NCBI GenBank assembly: GCA_002451055.1
Contig: DKBD01000105.1
Coordinates: forward strand, 2,975 to 8,757
Length of the DNA stretch: 5,783 nucleotides
Direction: 5' to 3'
Source of the DNA: Nitrospira sp. UBA6909
GTDB taxonomy: Bacteria; Nitrospirota; Nitrospiria; Nitrospirales; Nitrospiraceae
Shown: positions 1-5,388 of the stretch, piece after piece
Layout: each line of letters opens with the position of its first letter
How positions within the stretch are numbered: position 1 is the first letter of the stretch
Position numbers and translations under genes: made by a program
Notes under the pieces: model-generated
Told to the model about the DNA's origin: nothing
Database searches by the model: none
What the model saw: only the letters and a program-made list of their open reading frames with translations

Positions 1-186
1 CATTGGCAAGGCGTCTGGAAGACCCAAGCCGATGATACGGGTATGCGGCAACGGGGTCACGCCCGGTTGCAATGGAGCGGAACCACGTCGGTTCTGCTGC
101 GCGGCGTCCAGGGCGACCTTCCCTTTGGCATGAAAGCGAAACAAGCGTTGTCCGAAGAATCTCTGTCTCAGCCTGCCAGGCAATAA
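1..186 (+). CDS. C-terminal fragment of an unidentified protein (5' end outside the window)
   Basis: Frame 1 is open from the left edge to a TAA at 184-186, giving about 61 residues that begin HWQGVWKTQADD and end SQPARQ. Most codons end in G or C, as in the confirmed genes here, which supports real coding. The segment has alternating hydrophobic and polar residues (for example TSVLLRGVQGDL) that could form beta strands, then a polar tail. I do not recognise the family and assign no function. The stop lies seven bases before the nadB start, so the two genes are probably co-transcribed and perhaps translationally coupled. A competing reading frame at 72-275 overlaps the nadB start and looks like a shadow. 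Moderate confidence that it is a gene, none on its role. Confidence 0.5.
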   Translation, partial: HWQGVWKTQADDTGMRQRGHARLQWSGTTSVLLRGVQGDLPFGMKAKQALSEESLSQPARQ

Positions 187-193
187 CCATTCC

Positions 194-1861
194 ATGCGGC
201 GGTCTGTTTCATCATCAGCGGATTTTCTCGTCATCGGGAGCGGAGTCGCCGGTCTCCGTGCGGCGATCGAGCTGAGTCGCGAAGGCCGGGTGGTCATGCT
301 CACGAAAGGCCATCCGCTCCAGAGCGCCTCCATCTTTGCGCAAGGGGGAGTGGCAGTGGCGCTGAGCGAGGAAGACGATGTTTCGATTCATCTGACGGAT
401 ACGGTGAACGCGGGGCACGGGCTGTGCCGACTTGAGGCGGTGCGGGCTCTGGTGGAAGAAGGGCCGGATCGTATTCAGGAGCTCATTCGGTGGGGGGCGA
501 AGTTCGACAAAGTGGGAGGTAAGTTCGCGTTTGCCCGGGAGGCGGCGCATACCCGAAGCAGGATTCTCCGCGCTCGAGGCGATGCGACGGGGAATGAAAT
601 GGTGCGCGTGTTGATGGCCCATGCCGGCCGGCAGAAGCGGATCCATCGGATGACGTTCCACTTTACGGTGGACCTGGTCGTGGAAGACGGCCGATGTTGC
701 GGGGCCGTAGTGATGAATGAAAATTCAGGAGAGCAATTCATCCTGCCTGCCAAAGCGGTTGTGCTCTCAACGGGCGGGGCCGGTCAAATCTATGCGCGAA
801 CCACGAATCCGCCGAATGCGACCGGCGATGGCATCGCAATGGCGTTTCGTGCGGGGGCGCAACTGCAAGATGTGGAATTTGTGCAGTTTCATCCGACGGC
901 GCTTTATGTGCCGTCAAGCCCGCCCTTTCTCTTGTCGGAAGCGATGCGAGGAGAGGGGGGGCAGCTGCGTAACCATAAGGGCGAGGCGTTCATGGAGCGA
1001 TATCATCCGTTGGGCGCCTTGGCTCCCAGAGATATCGTAGCGCGGGCGATCTGGGCGGAAATGGCGGCAACGAGAAGCCGGCACGTGTATCTCGATGTGA
1101 CACATCTGGGGTCGGATTTTGTGAAGCGGCGGTTCCCGACCATTTATGCGACGTGCCTTCGGCACGATATCGATATTACGGAAGAATGGATTCCGGTTTC
1201 TCCGAGCGCGCATTACATGATGGGAGGAGTATGGACCGATCTCAACGGCGCAACAACCCTCCCGGGACTCTTTGCGGCCGGCGAGGTGGCGTGCAGCGGA
1301 GTGCATGGCGCGAATCGGCTGGCCAGCAATTCATTGTTGGAGGGATTGGTTTTCGGCATGCGAGCCGGCGCAGCAGCCATCGCGTGGGCCGCTCGCCAGA
1401 CCGTGCCGGACTTAGCCAAGCAGGTTGCGGCGTTGCGGCATGGGGAGCGTCATCGGTTGGACGACGCGGAAAAATTGAGAAACTCGCTCCGCCGAACGAT
1501 GTGGGGACAGGTCGGGATCGTCCGCTCTCGCGAATCGTTGGTTCGAGCGGTCGCTCAACTCTCTCGGTGGGGACGCATGGTCTCGGAGTCTTTTGCCACA
1601 AGAGCCGATCTTGAAGTCAAGAACATGGTTCAGGTGGCGCACTGTGTTGCGGAAGCGGCGCTATGGCGTGAAAACAGCGTGGGAGCCCATTTCCGATCGG
1701 ATTTTCCTGATTCCAAGCGTCCAGGGTGGAAGCGCCATAGTCAAATTTCCCTGCAAGAACCGTCTATCGGATGGGAGCGGCAGGAACATCGGCGGCCGGT
1801 GGTTGTGCGACGGTCTCGGAAGTCGCAATCACGTGGCCGCCAGCGGCAAGATCTCGCATAA
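194..1861 (+). CDS. nadB: L-aspartate oxidase (NadB)
   Basis: This cytoplasmic FAD flavoprotein oxidises L-aspartate to iminoaspartate, which NadA condenses with dihydroxyacetone phosphate to quinolinate in de novo NAD synthesis. The 555-residue product has an N-terminal dinucleotide-binding motif GSGVAG (residues 15-20), an ASIFAQGGVAVAL segment (45-57), REAAH (115-119) and DATG (130-133). The succinate-dehydrogenase-like active site is intact: His233 in QFHPT, Arg279 in PRD, His340 in SAHYMMGG and Arg375 in HGANRLASNSLLEG. These match E. coli His244, Arg290, His351 and Arg386 with a constant offset of 11. A helical C-terminal domain follows, with the expected SVGAHFRSDFP near 495-505. ATG194 puts the FAD motif at its usual distance from the N-terminus, but no strong ribosome binding site precedes it. 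The last roughly 35 residues are unusually basic and lie partly over the convergent transglycosylase gene. NadA and NadC are not in the window. Confidence 0.96.
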   Translation: MRRSVSSSADFLVIGSGVAGLRAAIELSREGRVVMLTKGHPLQSASIFAQGGVAVALSEEDDVSIHLTDTVNAGHGLCRLEAVRALVEEGPDRIQELIRWGAKFDKVGGKFAFAREAAHTRSRILRARGDATGNEMVRVLMAHAGRQKRIHRMTFHFTVDLVVEDGRCCGAVVMNENSGEQFILPAKAVVLSTGGAGQIYARTTNPPNATGDGIAMAFRAGAQLQDVEFVQFHPTALYVPSSPPFLLSEAMRGEGGQLRNHKGEAFMERYHPLGALAPRDIVARAIWAEMAATRSRHVYLDVTHLGSDFVKRRFPTIYATCLRHDIDITEEWIPVSPSAHYMMGGVWTDLNGATTLPGLFAAGEVACSGVHGANRLASNSLLEGLVFGMRAGAAAIAWAARQTVPDLAKQVAALRHGERHRLDDAEKLRNSLRRTMWGQVGIVRSRESLVRAVAQLSRWGRMVSESFATRADLEVKNMVQVAHCVAEAALWRENSVGAHFRSDFPDSKRPGWKRHSQISLQEPSIGWERQEHRRPVVVRRSRKSQSRGRQRQDLA

Positions 1862-2462
1862 GAAAAATTCGATAGTAGCGTAATACCTTGCGGACGTATC
1901 GCCGGGTTTCATTGATTGGTGGAAGCGTACGGTAGCGGTCGACAACACGTTCTCCCGCGTTATACGCGGCCAATGCGAGCGGGAGGTTCCCTCGAAATCG
2001 GTCCAGCAGTTGCCGGAGGTATTTTGTCCCTCCGCCGATGTTGTCCTCGGGATCGTACAGGTCTCTGACATTCATGCGAACCGCGGTTTGCGGCATCAGC
2101 TGCATGAGACCGACGGCCCCTGCCCGTGAGATAGCCAGAGGATCGAAGTCTGATTCGGCTTTGATGACGGCCCGGATGAGCGCCGGGTGGAGTTGATGCT
2201 CACGGGAAAACCTGTTGATCACCGGTTCCAACTCTCGCTCCGAGATCATCGGGTGCAAGCGGTTTGGGAGAACGTCGACCCGACGGTAGCGCGCATCCGT
2301 AGGGACGTTGGTAAGAGAGATGGTCCCTTTGGCGTCGATATATTGATAAATTTCCGCGTGGGCAGTCGGACCCGAAATGAGGAGGCAACCCCCTAAACCT
2401 ACGAGAAGGCCGGTCACGATGGAAAAGGTCGAGGAGTCGAACAGCTTTTGTGATTCGGACAT
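1764..2462 (-). CDS. Exported lytic transglycosylase, SLT domain with N-terminal DUF4124-like segment
   Basis: This protein probably cleaves the MurNAc-GlcNAc bond of peptidoglycan in the periplasm, forming 1,6-anhydro ends. From the ATG at 2462 it has 232 residues. A hydrophobic stretch ending in AHA (about residue 36) looks like a type I signal peptide; an upstream LGGC is a weak lipobox alternative. EIYQYIDAKGTISLTNVP (37-54) resembles the DUF4124 segment often fused to such enzymes. The SLT fold follows: catalytic Glu103 in KAESDFDP, GLMQLMP (118-124), a DPEDNI segment and AAYNAG (165-170). The Ala/Pro-rich C-terminus is probably not catalytic. A TTG six bases upstream (2468) is an alternative start, but ATG2462 fits better with the promoter at 2469-2496. 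It lies about 100 bp downstream of pabC on the same strand, and its 3' end overlaps nadB antisense. Family assignment is firm; the exact Mlt/Slt class is not settled. Confidence 0.9.
   Translation of the reverse strand: MSESQKLFDSSTFSIVTGLLVGLGGCLLISGPTAHAEIYQYIDAKGTISLTNVPTDARYRRVDVLPNRLHPMISERELEPVINRFSREHQLHPALIRAVIKAESDFDPLAISRAGAVGLMQLMPQTAVRMNVRDLYDPEDNIGGGTKYLRQLLDRFRGNLPLALAAYNAGERVVDRYRTLPPINETRRYVRKVLRYYRIFLMRDLAAGGHVIATSETVAQPPAADVPAAPIR
1791..1841. other. Nested imperfect inverted repeat inside the nadB/transglycosylase convergent overlap
   Basis: GGCGGCC (1791-1797) pairs perfectly with GGCCGCC (1835-1841). Inside it, GTG (1799-1801) can pair with CAC (1830-1832), and TGCGAC (1806-1811) with GTCGCA (1822-1827) around a 10-base loop. 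The structure could form in transcripts of either strand. It sits just inside the 3' ends of both convergent genes, where a bidirectional terminator would be expected, but no T-tract follows on either strand, so it is not a canonical intrinsic terminator. Confidence 0.35.
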
Positions 2463-2468
2463 AGTCAA

Positions 2469-2496
2469 ACGATAACAGGCTTCCCTCGACTGTCAA
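2469..2496 (-). promoter_or_regulatory. Putative sigma-70 promoter directly before the lytic transglycosylase start
   Basis: On the minus strand a perfect TTGACA (2496-2491) is followed by a 16-base spacer and TATCGT (2474-2469, four of six matches to TATAAT). The expected transcription start, about seven bases past the -10 box, falls on or next to the A of the ATG at 2462. This would give a leaderless or nearly leaderless mRNA, which agrees with the lack of a well-placed Shine-Dalgarno. The gene may also be read from the pabB promoter. Motif match only; no experimental support. Confidence 0.45.
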
Positions 2497-2520
2497 GCGC
2501 ACTGCAGGTCTTGTGCCTTG
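2494..2520. other. Short hairpin upstream of the transglycosylase promoter
   Basis: CAAGCGCAC (2494-2502) can pair with GTGCCTTG (2513-2520) in eight base pairs with one bulged C and a 10-base loop. It lies in the gap between pabC and the transglycosylase gene and overlaps the TTGACA box. It could be a weak terminator-like element for pabC transcripts or a binding site, but it lacks a following T-tract and may be chance. Confidence 0.2.
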
Positions 2521-2562
2521 ATCGCGAGTGGGAATCTGGTGGGAAAACAGGAGGTTTGATAT

Positions 2563-3450
2563 CTAGCGGGGCGAGACCGGCTCGCAAAATCGCATCCGAG
2601 CTTCACGAAACAGTTCTTGCAGTGTTCGAGTGAGCAGCCCAGGTTTCCCATCGCCTACTAATTTGCGGTCAACAGTGGTCACCGGCATGATTTCCATGCT
2701 GGTGTTGGTCACAAAACACTCATCGGCTCGGTAGAGTTGCGTGGGTGTGAACCGTCCCTCTTTGATTGGGATACGCCGTTCTCTCGCCAGCTGAATCACG
2801 ATCATCCGGGTGATGCCGTCCAAGAGCCCGCATTCCACGGCCGGAGTGCGCAGGCATCCATCTGTCACGAAGAATAGATTGCTGACGGTACATTCCGTCA
2901 GGTGTTGTTCCCAATTGAGCAAGATGCTGTCGAACACTCCTGCGGCGATGGCCTCTCGCTTCGCGAGTATGTTGTTCAGGAAGTTGGTGGTTTTGATATG
3001 GGGCGACAACGCGTCAGGCAAGTTTCGTCTGGTAGAAGCGATAATCAAATCGACTCCTTTTTCATAGAGGGAAGCGGCTGGGGTGGTGAGAGGTTTGGCC
3101 ATGATCACAACGGTCGGTGATGGGCAGAGCGCAGGGTCCAGACCGATGTCTCCGGCACCGCGGGAGACCGTGATTCGGAGATAGGCGTCTCGCTGGGCGT
3201 TTCCGACGCTGTTGCGAGTCATGGATTCGTGCAGGAGTTCAGGCCAGCGTTTCATGGGGACCGGAATGAACAATCCAATGGCCTCGGCGGATCGAAAAAG
3301 CCGCGCCACATGTTTCTCGCACATGAAGAGGCGATCTCCGTATGAACGGATCGTTTCGTAGACACCGTCTCCATAGAGGAAGCCATGATCAAAGACGGAA
3401 ACCAGCGCCTCGTCTCGCGGCACAAACCTATCGTTCAGGTAAATCCACAT
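2563..3450 (-). CDS. pabC: Class IV aminotransferase fold enzyme, probable aminodeoxychorismate lyase (PabC)
   Basis: This is a PLP enzyme of fold type IV, 295 residues, close to the family's usual 270-300. The N-terminus MWIYLNDRFVP followed by DHGFLYGDGVYETIR (21-35) is typical of the family. Lys153 in HIKTTNFLNN is the expected PLP-binding lysine. TECTVSNLFFV (185-195) matches the TECCAANLF segment of E. coli PabC and supplies the conserved Glu187, and TNTSMEIMPV (248-257) is the usual C-terminal cofactor-site segment. Aminodeoxychorismate lyase, branched-chain aminotransferase and D-amino-acid transaminase share this fold, and sequence alone separates them poorly. I favour PabC because the gene starts 14 bases after the pabB stop on the same strand. 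PabC releases pyruvate from 4-amino-4-deoxychorismate to give p-aminobenzoate for folate. No clear Shine-Dalgarno precedes the ATG, so translation may be coupled to pabB. Fold very secure; substrate likely. Confidence 0.85.
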   Translation of the reverse strand: MWIYLNDRFVPRDEALVSVFDHGFLYGDGVYETIRSYGDRLFMCEKHVARLFRSAEAIGLFIPVPMKRWPELLHESMTRNSVGNAQRDAYLRITVSRGAGDIGLDPALCPSPTVVIMAKPLTTPAASLYEKGVDLIIASTRRNLPDALSPHIKTTNFLNNILAKREAIAAGVFDSILLNWEQHLTECTVSNLFFVTDGCLRTPAVECGLLDGITRMIVIQLARERRIPIKEGRFTPTQLYRADECFVTNTSMEIMPVTTVDRKLVGDGKPGLLTRTLQELFREARMRFCEPVSPR

Positions 3451-3464
3451 GGGCTGAAGGGGCG

Positions 3465-4943
3465 CTAGGAGAATGCGCTCAAGAAGGCCTGGGCCTTGTG
3501 AATGGTTTCCTCGTACTCGCGTGCTGGATCAGAGTCGGCCACAATGCCGGCGCCGACCTGGAGATAACCCTGGCCGTTCCTTCTGACGAGGGTTCTAATC
3601 AAGATGTTGAAGTCCAAATCCCCGCTCCAGCACAGGTATCCCATTGATCCTGTATAGAGACCTCGGCGGACCGGTTCCAGCTCCTCGATGATTTCCATGC
3701 AGCGGATTTTAGGGACGCCGGTAATCGTTCCACCGGGGAATACGGCTTTCAGGAGATCAAAGCCGGTGGCATCGTTTTTCAAGATGCCCCTGACGTGGGA
3801 CACGAGATGGTTCACATGAGAGTATCGTTCAAGCGTCATCAGCTCATCGACTCGGACGCTTCCGAAGCTGCAAACTCGGCCGAGATCATTCCGCTCAAGA
3901 TCGACCAACATGATGTGTTCTGCGCGTTCTTTTTCATTCGAGTGCAATTCGTCCGCGAGCCGCCGGTCTGCGGCAGCGTCTTCTCCGCGTGGCCTGGTCC
4001 CAGCGATCGGTCTGGTATCGGCCTGGCGTCCGTTGAGGCGGACAAGGCGTTCGGGTGAGGAACTGATGAGGCTGGTGTGATCGAAGCGAAGCAGCCCTGA
4101 AAATGGAGAAGGATTCAGGGCCCGCACGCGGCCGTACGCCAGGAGATCCGATCGGAAATCAGGGTGAGCCGGGAGCGCCTCGCCTGTCACCCTGAAGCGA
4201 TGAGAAAGGTTGGCCTGGTAGATGTCGCCGGCCGCAATATACTCCTGACAGAGTCTGACGCGATCCATATAGGCAGACTGGTGTTGTTCGGGCTGGAACA
4301 TGAGGCGGCCCGGTGGATTGGGTCGCGGGCCGGTCAGGGCCTGGCCGGACAGCTGTGCTTCCAGCGCAGCCAGCCGATCTCGCCCCTCTCGAAACAATTT
4401 TTCACGCAGCTCGCCCAAAAACCGGTCAAGCGGTGGGCAGAACATGAGCATCAAGCAGTCGCGTTCGTGGTCGATCGCGGCCACAAGGTCGAAGAACGCA
4501 AATTCAAGGTCGGGAGTCTCGAGGTCGTCCAGCGCCACCGACGGCAATCGTTCAAATTGGCGGACGAGATCATAACTGAAATACCCGACAGCTCCTCCAA
4601 AAAAAGGGGGAACATCGCGAGGGCGGGCAATGTGCGAATTCCCAAGAAGCCGGGCAAGATGCTGGAAGGGAGCTTGTCCGGATTCTTTGTGCCCGTGCAG
4701 CGGGTGCTGGATATAACGATCGGCTTTCCCGTTCAAGATCAAATAGGGGTCGCCGGCCAAGAATGTATACCGCCCAGTCGCCCTATGGCCGTTGCCGCTT
4801 TCGAAGAGAAAGGACGGACGATGGTTCGACGCGACTTTGTTATAGAGGTCAACGGGGTTGGCTGATGGACGGGGAAGCGTCACGACAAGGGGCGAAGGAG
4901 GGCCCTGCAGAAAGGGAGTTGATCGAGGCATGGTTGTGGGCAT
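3465..4943 (-). CDS. pabB: Aminodeoxychorismate synthase component I (PabB), PIAGT-type
   Basis: This chorismate-binding enzyme has 492 residues and probably aminates chorismate to 4-amino-4-deoxychorismate, using ammonia from a PabA/TrpG partner that is not in the window. The N-terminal domain contains FLFES (45-49) and GRYTFLAGDP (57-66). The catalytic domain has GDIYQANLSHRF (239-250), SSSPERLVRL (294-303), PIAGTRPRG (312-320), HIMLVDLERNDLGRV (343-357), GGTITGVPKIRCMEII (404-419) and the GAGIVADSDP-EYEET block (465-480). The Asn in QANLS is PabB-like, where TrpE usually has QVVLS or similar. The active-site motif, however, is PIAGT (Ala314) rather than the classic PabB PIKGT. A PabB subclass with PIAGT is known, including a crystallised enzyme from Stenotrophomonas maltophilia. 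Adjacent pabC supports PabB; TrpE (anthranilate synthase) is the main alternative. ATG4943 has an AAGGA about 12 bases upstream; an in-frame ATG at 4931 has none. Confidence 0.85.
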   Translation of the reverse strand: MPTTMPRSTPFLQGPPSPLVVTLPRPSANPVDLYNKVASNHRPSFLFESGNGHRATGRYTFLAGDPYLILNGKADRYIQHPLHGHKESGQAPFQHLARLLGNSHIARPRDVPPFFGGAVGYFSYDLVRQFERLPSVALDDLETPDLEFAFFDLVAAIDHERDCLMLMFCPPLDRFLGELREKLFREGRDRLAALEAQLSGQALTGPRPNPPGRLMFQPEQHQSAYMDRVRLCQEYIAAGDIYQANLSHRFRVTGEALPAHPDFRSDLLAYGRVRALNPSPFSGLLRFDHTSLISSSPERLVRLNGRQADTRPIAGTRPRGEDAAADRRLADELHSNEKERAEHIMLVDLERNDLGRVCSFGSVRVDELMTLERYSHVNHLVSHVRGILKNDATGFDLLKAVFPGGTITGVPKIRCMEIIEELEPVRRGLYTGSMGYLCWSGDLDFNILIRTLVRRNGQGYLQVGAGIVADSDPAREYEETIHKAQAFLSAFS

Positions 4944-4976
4944 GGGCTACGCATCCTTGTCGGGAACCAGTGCGCC

Positions 4977-4982
4977 ACTATA
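4977..4982 (-). promoter_or_regulatory. Possible -10 element for the pabB-pabC transcription unit
   Basis: The minus strand reads TATAGT here (five of six matches to TATAAT), 33 bases upstream of the pabB ATG. No good -35 hexamer is present at a 16-18 base spacing; the sequence 17 bases upstream is TGTTTC. If used, the promoter would be weak or activator-dependent and would give a leader of roughly 25 bases carrying the AAGGA site. Low confidence because one hexamer alone is weak evidence. Confidence 0.3.
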
Positions 4983-5017
4983 CCTCAGCATCCTCAGCCG
5001 AAACAGGGCAAACCATA

Positions 5018-5047
5018 TTGACATTCCAAACCAGGTTCTGCTTAAAT
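5018..5047 (+). promoter_or_regulatory. Putative sigma-70 promoter for the atpI-atpB operon
   Basis: A perfect TTGACA (5018-5023) lies 18 bases before TTAAAT (5042-5047, four of six matches to TATAAT), within the locally AT-richer part of the divergent intergenic region. The start point would be near 5054, leaving a leader of about 87 bases before the ATG at 5141, or about 60 before the ATG at 5114. It is the best rightward promoter candidate ahead of the ATP synthase genes. Confidence 0.5.
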
Positions 5048-5081
5048 TGCAACCCCATAGTCGGCAGAGTTGAACTCATGT

Positions 5082-5135
5082 GCCGCATGTAACTCGCCTT
5101 CCGTGGTTGCTGCATGTGGTTTGCCTTCCGTGGGT
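5082..5135 (+). repeat. Imperfect 27-bp tandem repeat in the atpI leader
   Basis: Two adjacent copies of a 27-base unit (5082-5108 and 5109-5135) share the core blocks GCATGT and GCCTTCCGTGG in the same spacing and differ at a minority of positions. The first copy contains ATG-TAA (5087-5092), a start codon followed at once by a stop; the second has ATG-TGG (5114-5119), which opens in frame into atpI. The period equals nine codons, so both copies sit in the same frame (LAFRG versus WFAFRG). It lies between the putative promoter and the preferred atpI start, so it would be part of the mRNA leader. Confidence 0.6.
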
Positions 5136-5140
5136 TTGGG

Positions 5141-5386
5141 ATGCCCCCTCCACAAGATCCGTTGTACGCGGGGCTCGGCCAGGCCGTTCGAATCGGAACG
5201 GAACTGTTGGCTGCGCTGATTGTTGGAGGCGGGCTTGGATGGACTGTTGACACCTATCTTTTGGGGTCAGCTCCATGGGGGCTTGTTGTTGGACTAATGT
5301 TGGGCGCGGCGGCAGGGGTCAGAAACGCCTATCGAGCCGCTCAGCGATGGCAAGACTCGTCTGATAAATCTGGTAAACAAGGGTAA
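5141..5386 (+). CDS. atpI: AtpZ/AtpI family protein, F0F1 ATP synthase-associated small membrane protein
   Basis: From the ATG at 5141 this is an 81-residue inner-membrane protein. It has two predicted transmembrane segments (about 16-41 and 46-67). The first contains a glycine-rich GGGLGW followed by a conserved Asp (Asp37), and the second begins with PWG and continues with spaced glycines (G51, G55, G59). This two-helix pattern, the short charged C-terminal tail and the position two bases ahead of atpB match the AtpZ/AtpI family. Known members are linked to assembly of the c-ring or to Mg2+/Ca2+ supply for the synthase, but the role is not fully settled and they are often dispensable. An in-frame ATG at 5114 would add nine residues (MWFAFRGFG). 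I prefer 5141 because the extra residues fall inside a tandem DNA repeat, although neither start has a convincing ribosome binding site. Confidence 0.82.
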   Translation: MPPPQDPLYAGLGQAVRIGTELLAALIVGGGLGWTVDTYLLGSAPWGLVVGLMLGAAAGVRNAYRAAQRWQDSSDKSGKQG

Positions 5387-5388
5387 TC

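Noticed and set aside
72..275. Plus-strand open frame overlapping the nadB start
   Set aside because: It conflicts with the N-terminal FAD motif of NadB and with the better-biased upstream frame; the product has no recognisable features.
914..1306. Open frame of 130 codons on the minus strand inside nadB, with others at 215-661 and 1242-1601
   Set aside because: All are antisense to conserved NadB active-site regions, show no family motifs, and have compositions typical of antisense reads of GC-rich genes.
1736..1861. A frameshift near the end of nadB
   Set aside because: The conserved C-terminal SVGAHFRSDFP is in the same frame as the rest, and I saw no family-like sequence resuming in another frame; read-through past a lost stop explains the odd tail better.
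2494..2520. Intrinsic terminator for pabC
   Set aside because: The stem has a bulge and a 10-base loop and no T-tract follows on the transcribed strand, so it was listed only as a weak hairpin.
4164..4865. Long open frame (233 codons) on the plus strand opposite pabB
   Set aside because: It lies wholly antisense to a gene with clear chorismate-binding motifs, has no recognisable domain, and its openness is explained by the codon bias of pabB.
3465..4943. Annotating this gene as trpE because of PIAGT
   Set aside because: The QANLS segment, the neighbouring pabC and the known PIAGT subclass of PabB favour PabB. TrpE is kept as an alternative, not as the call.
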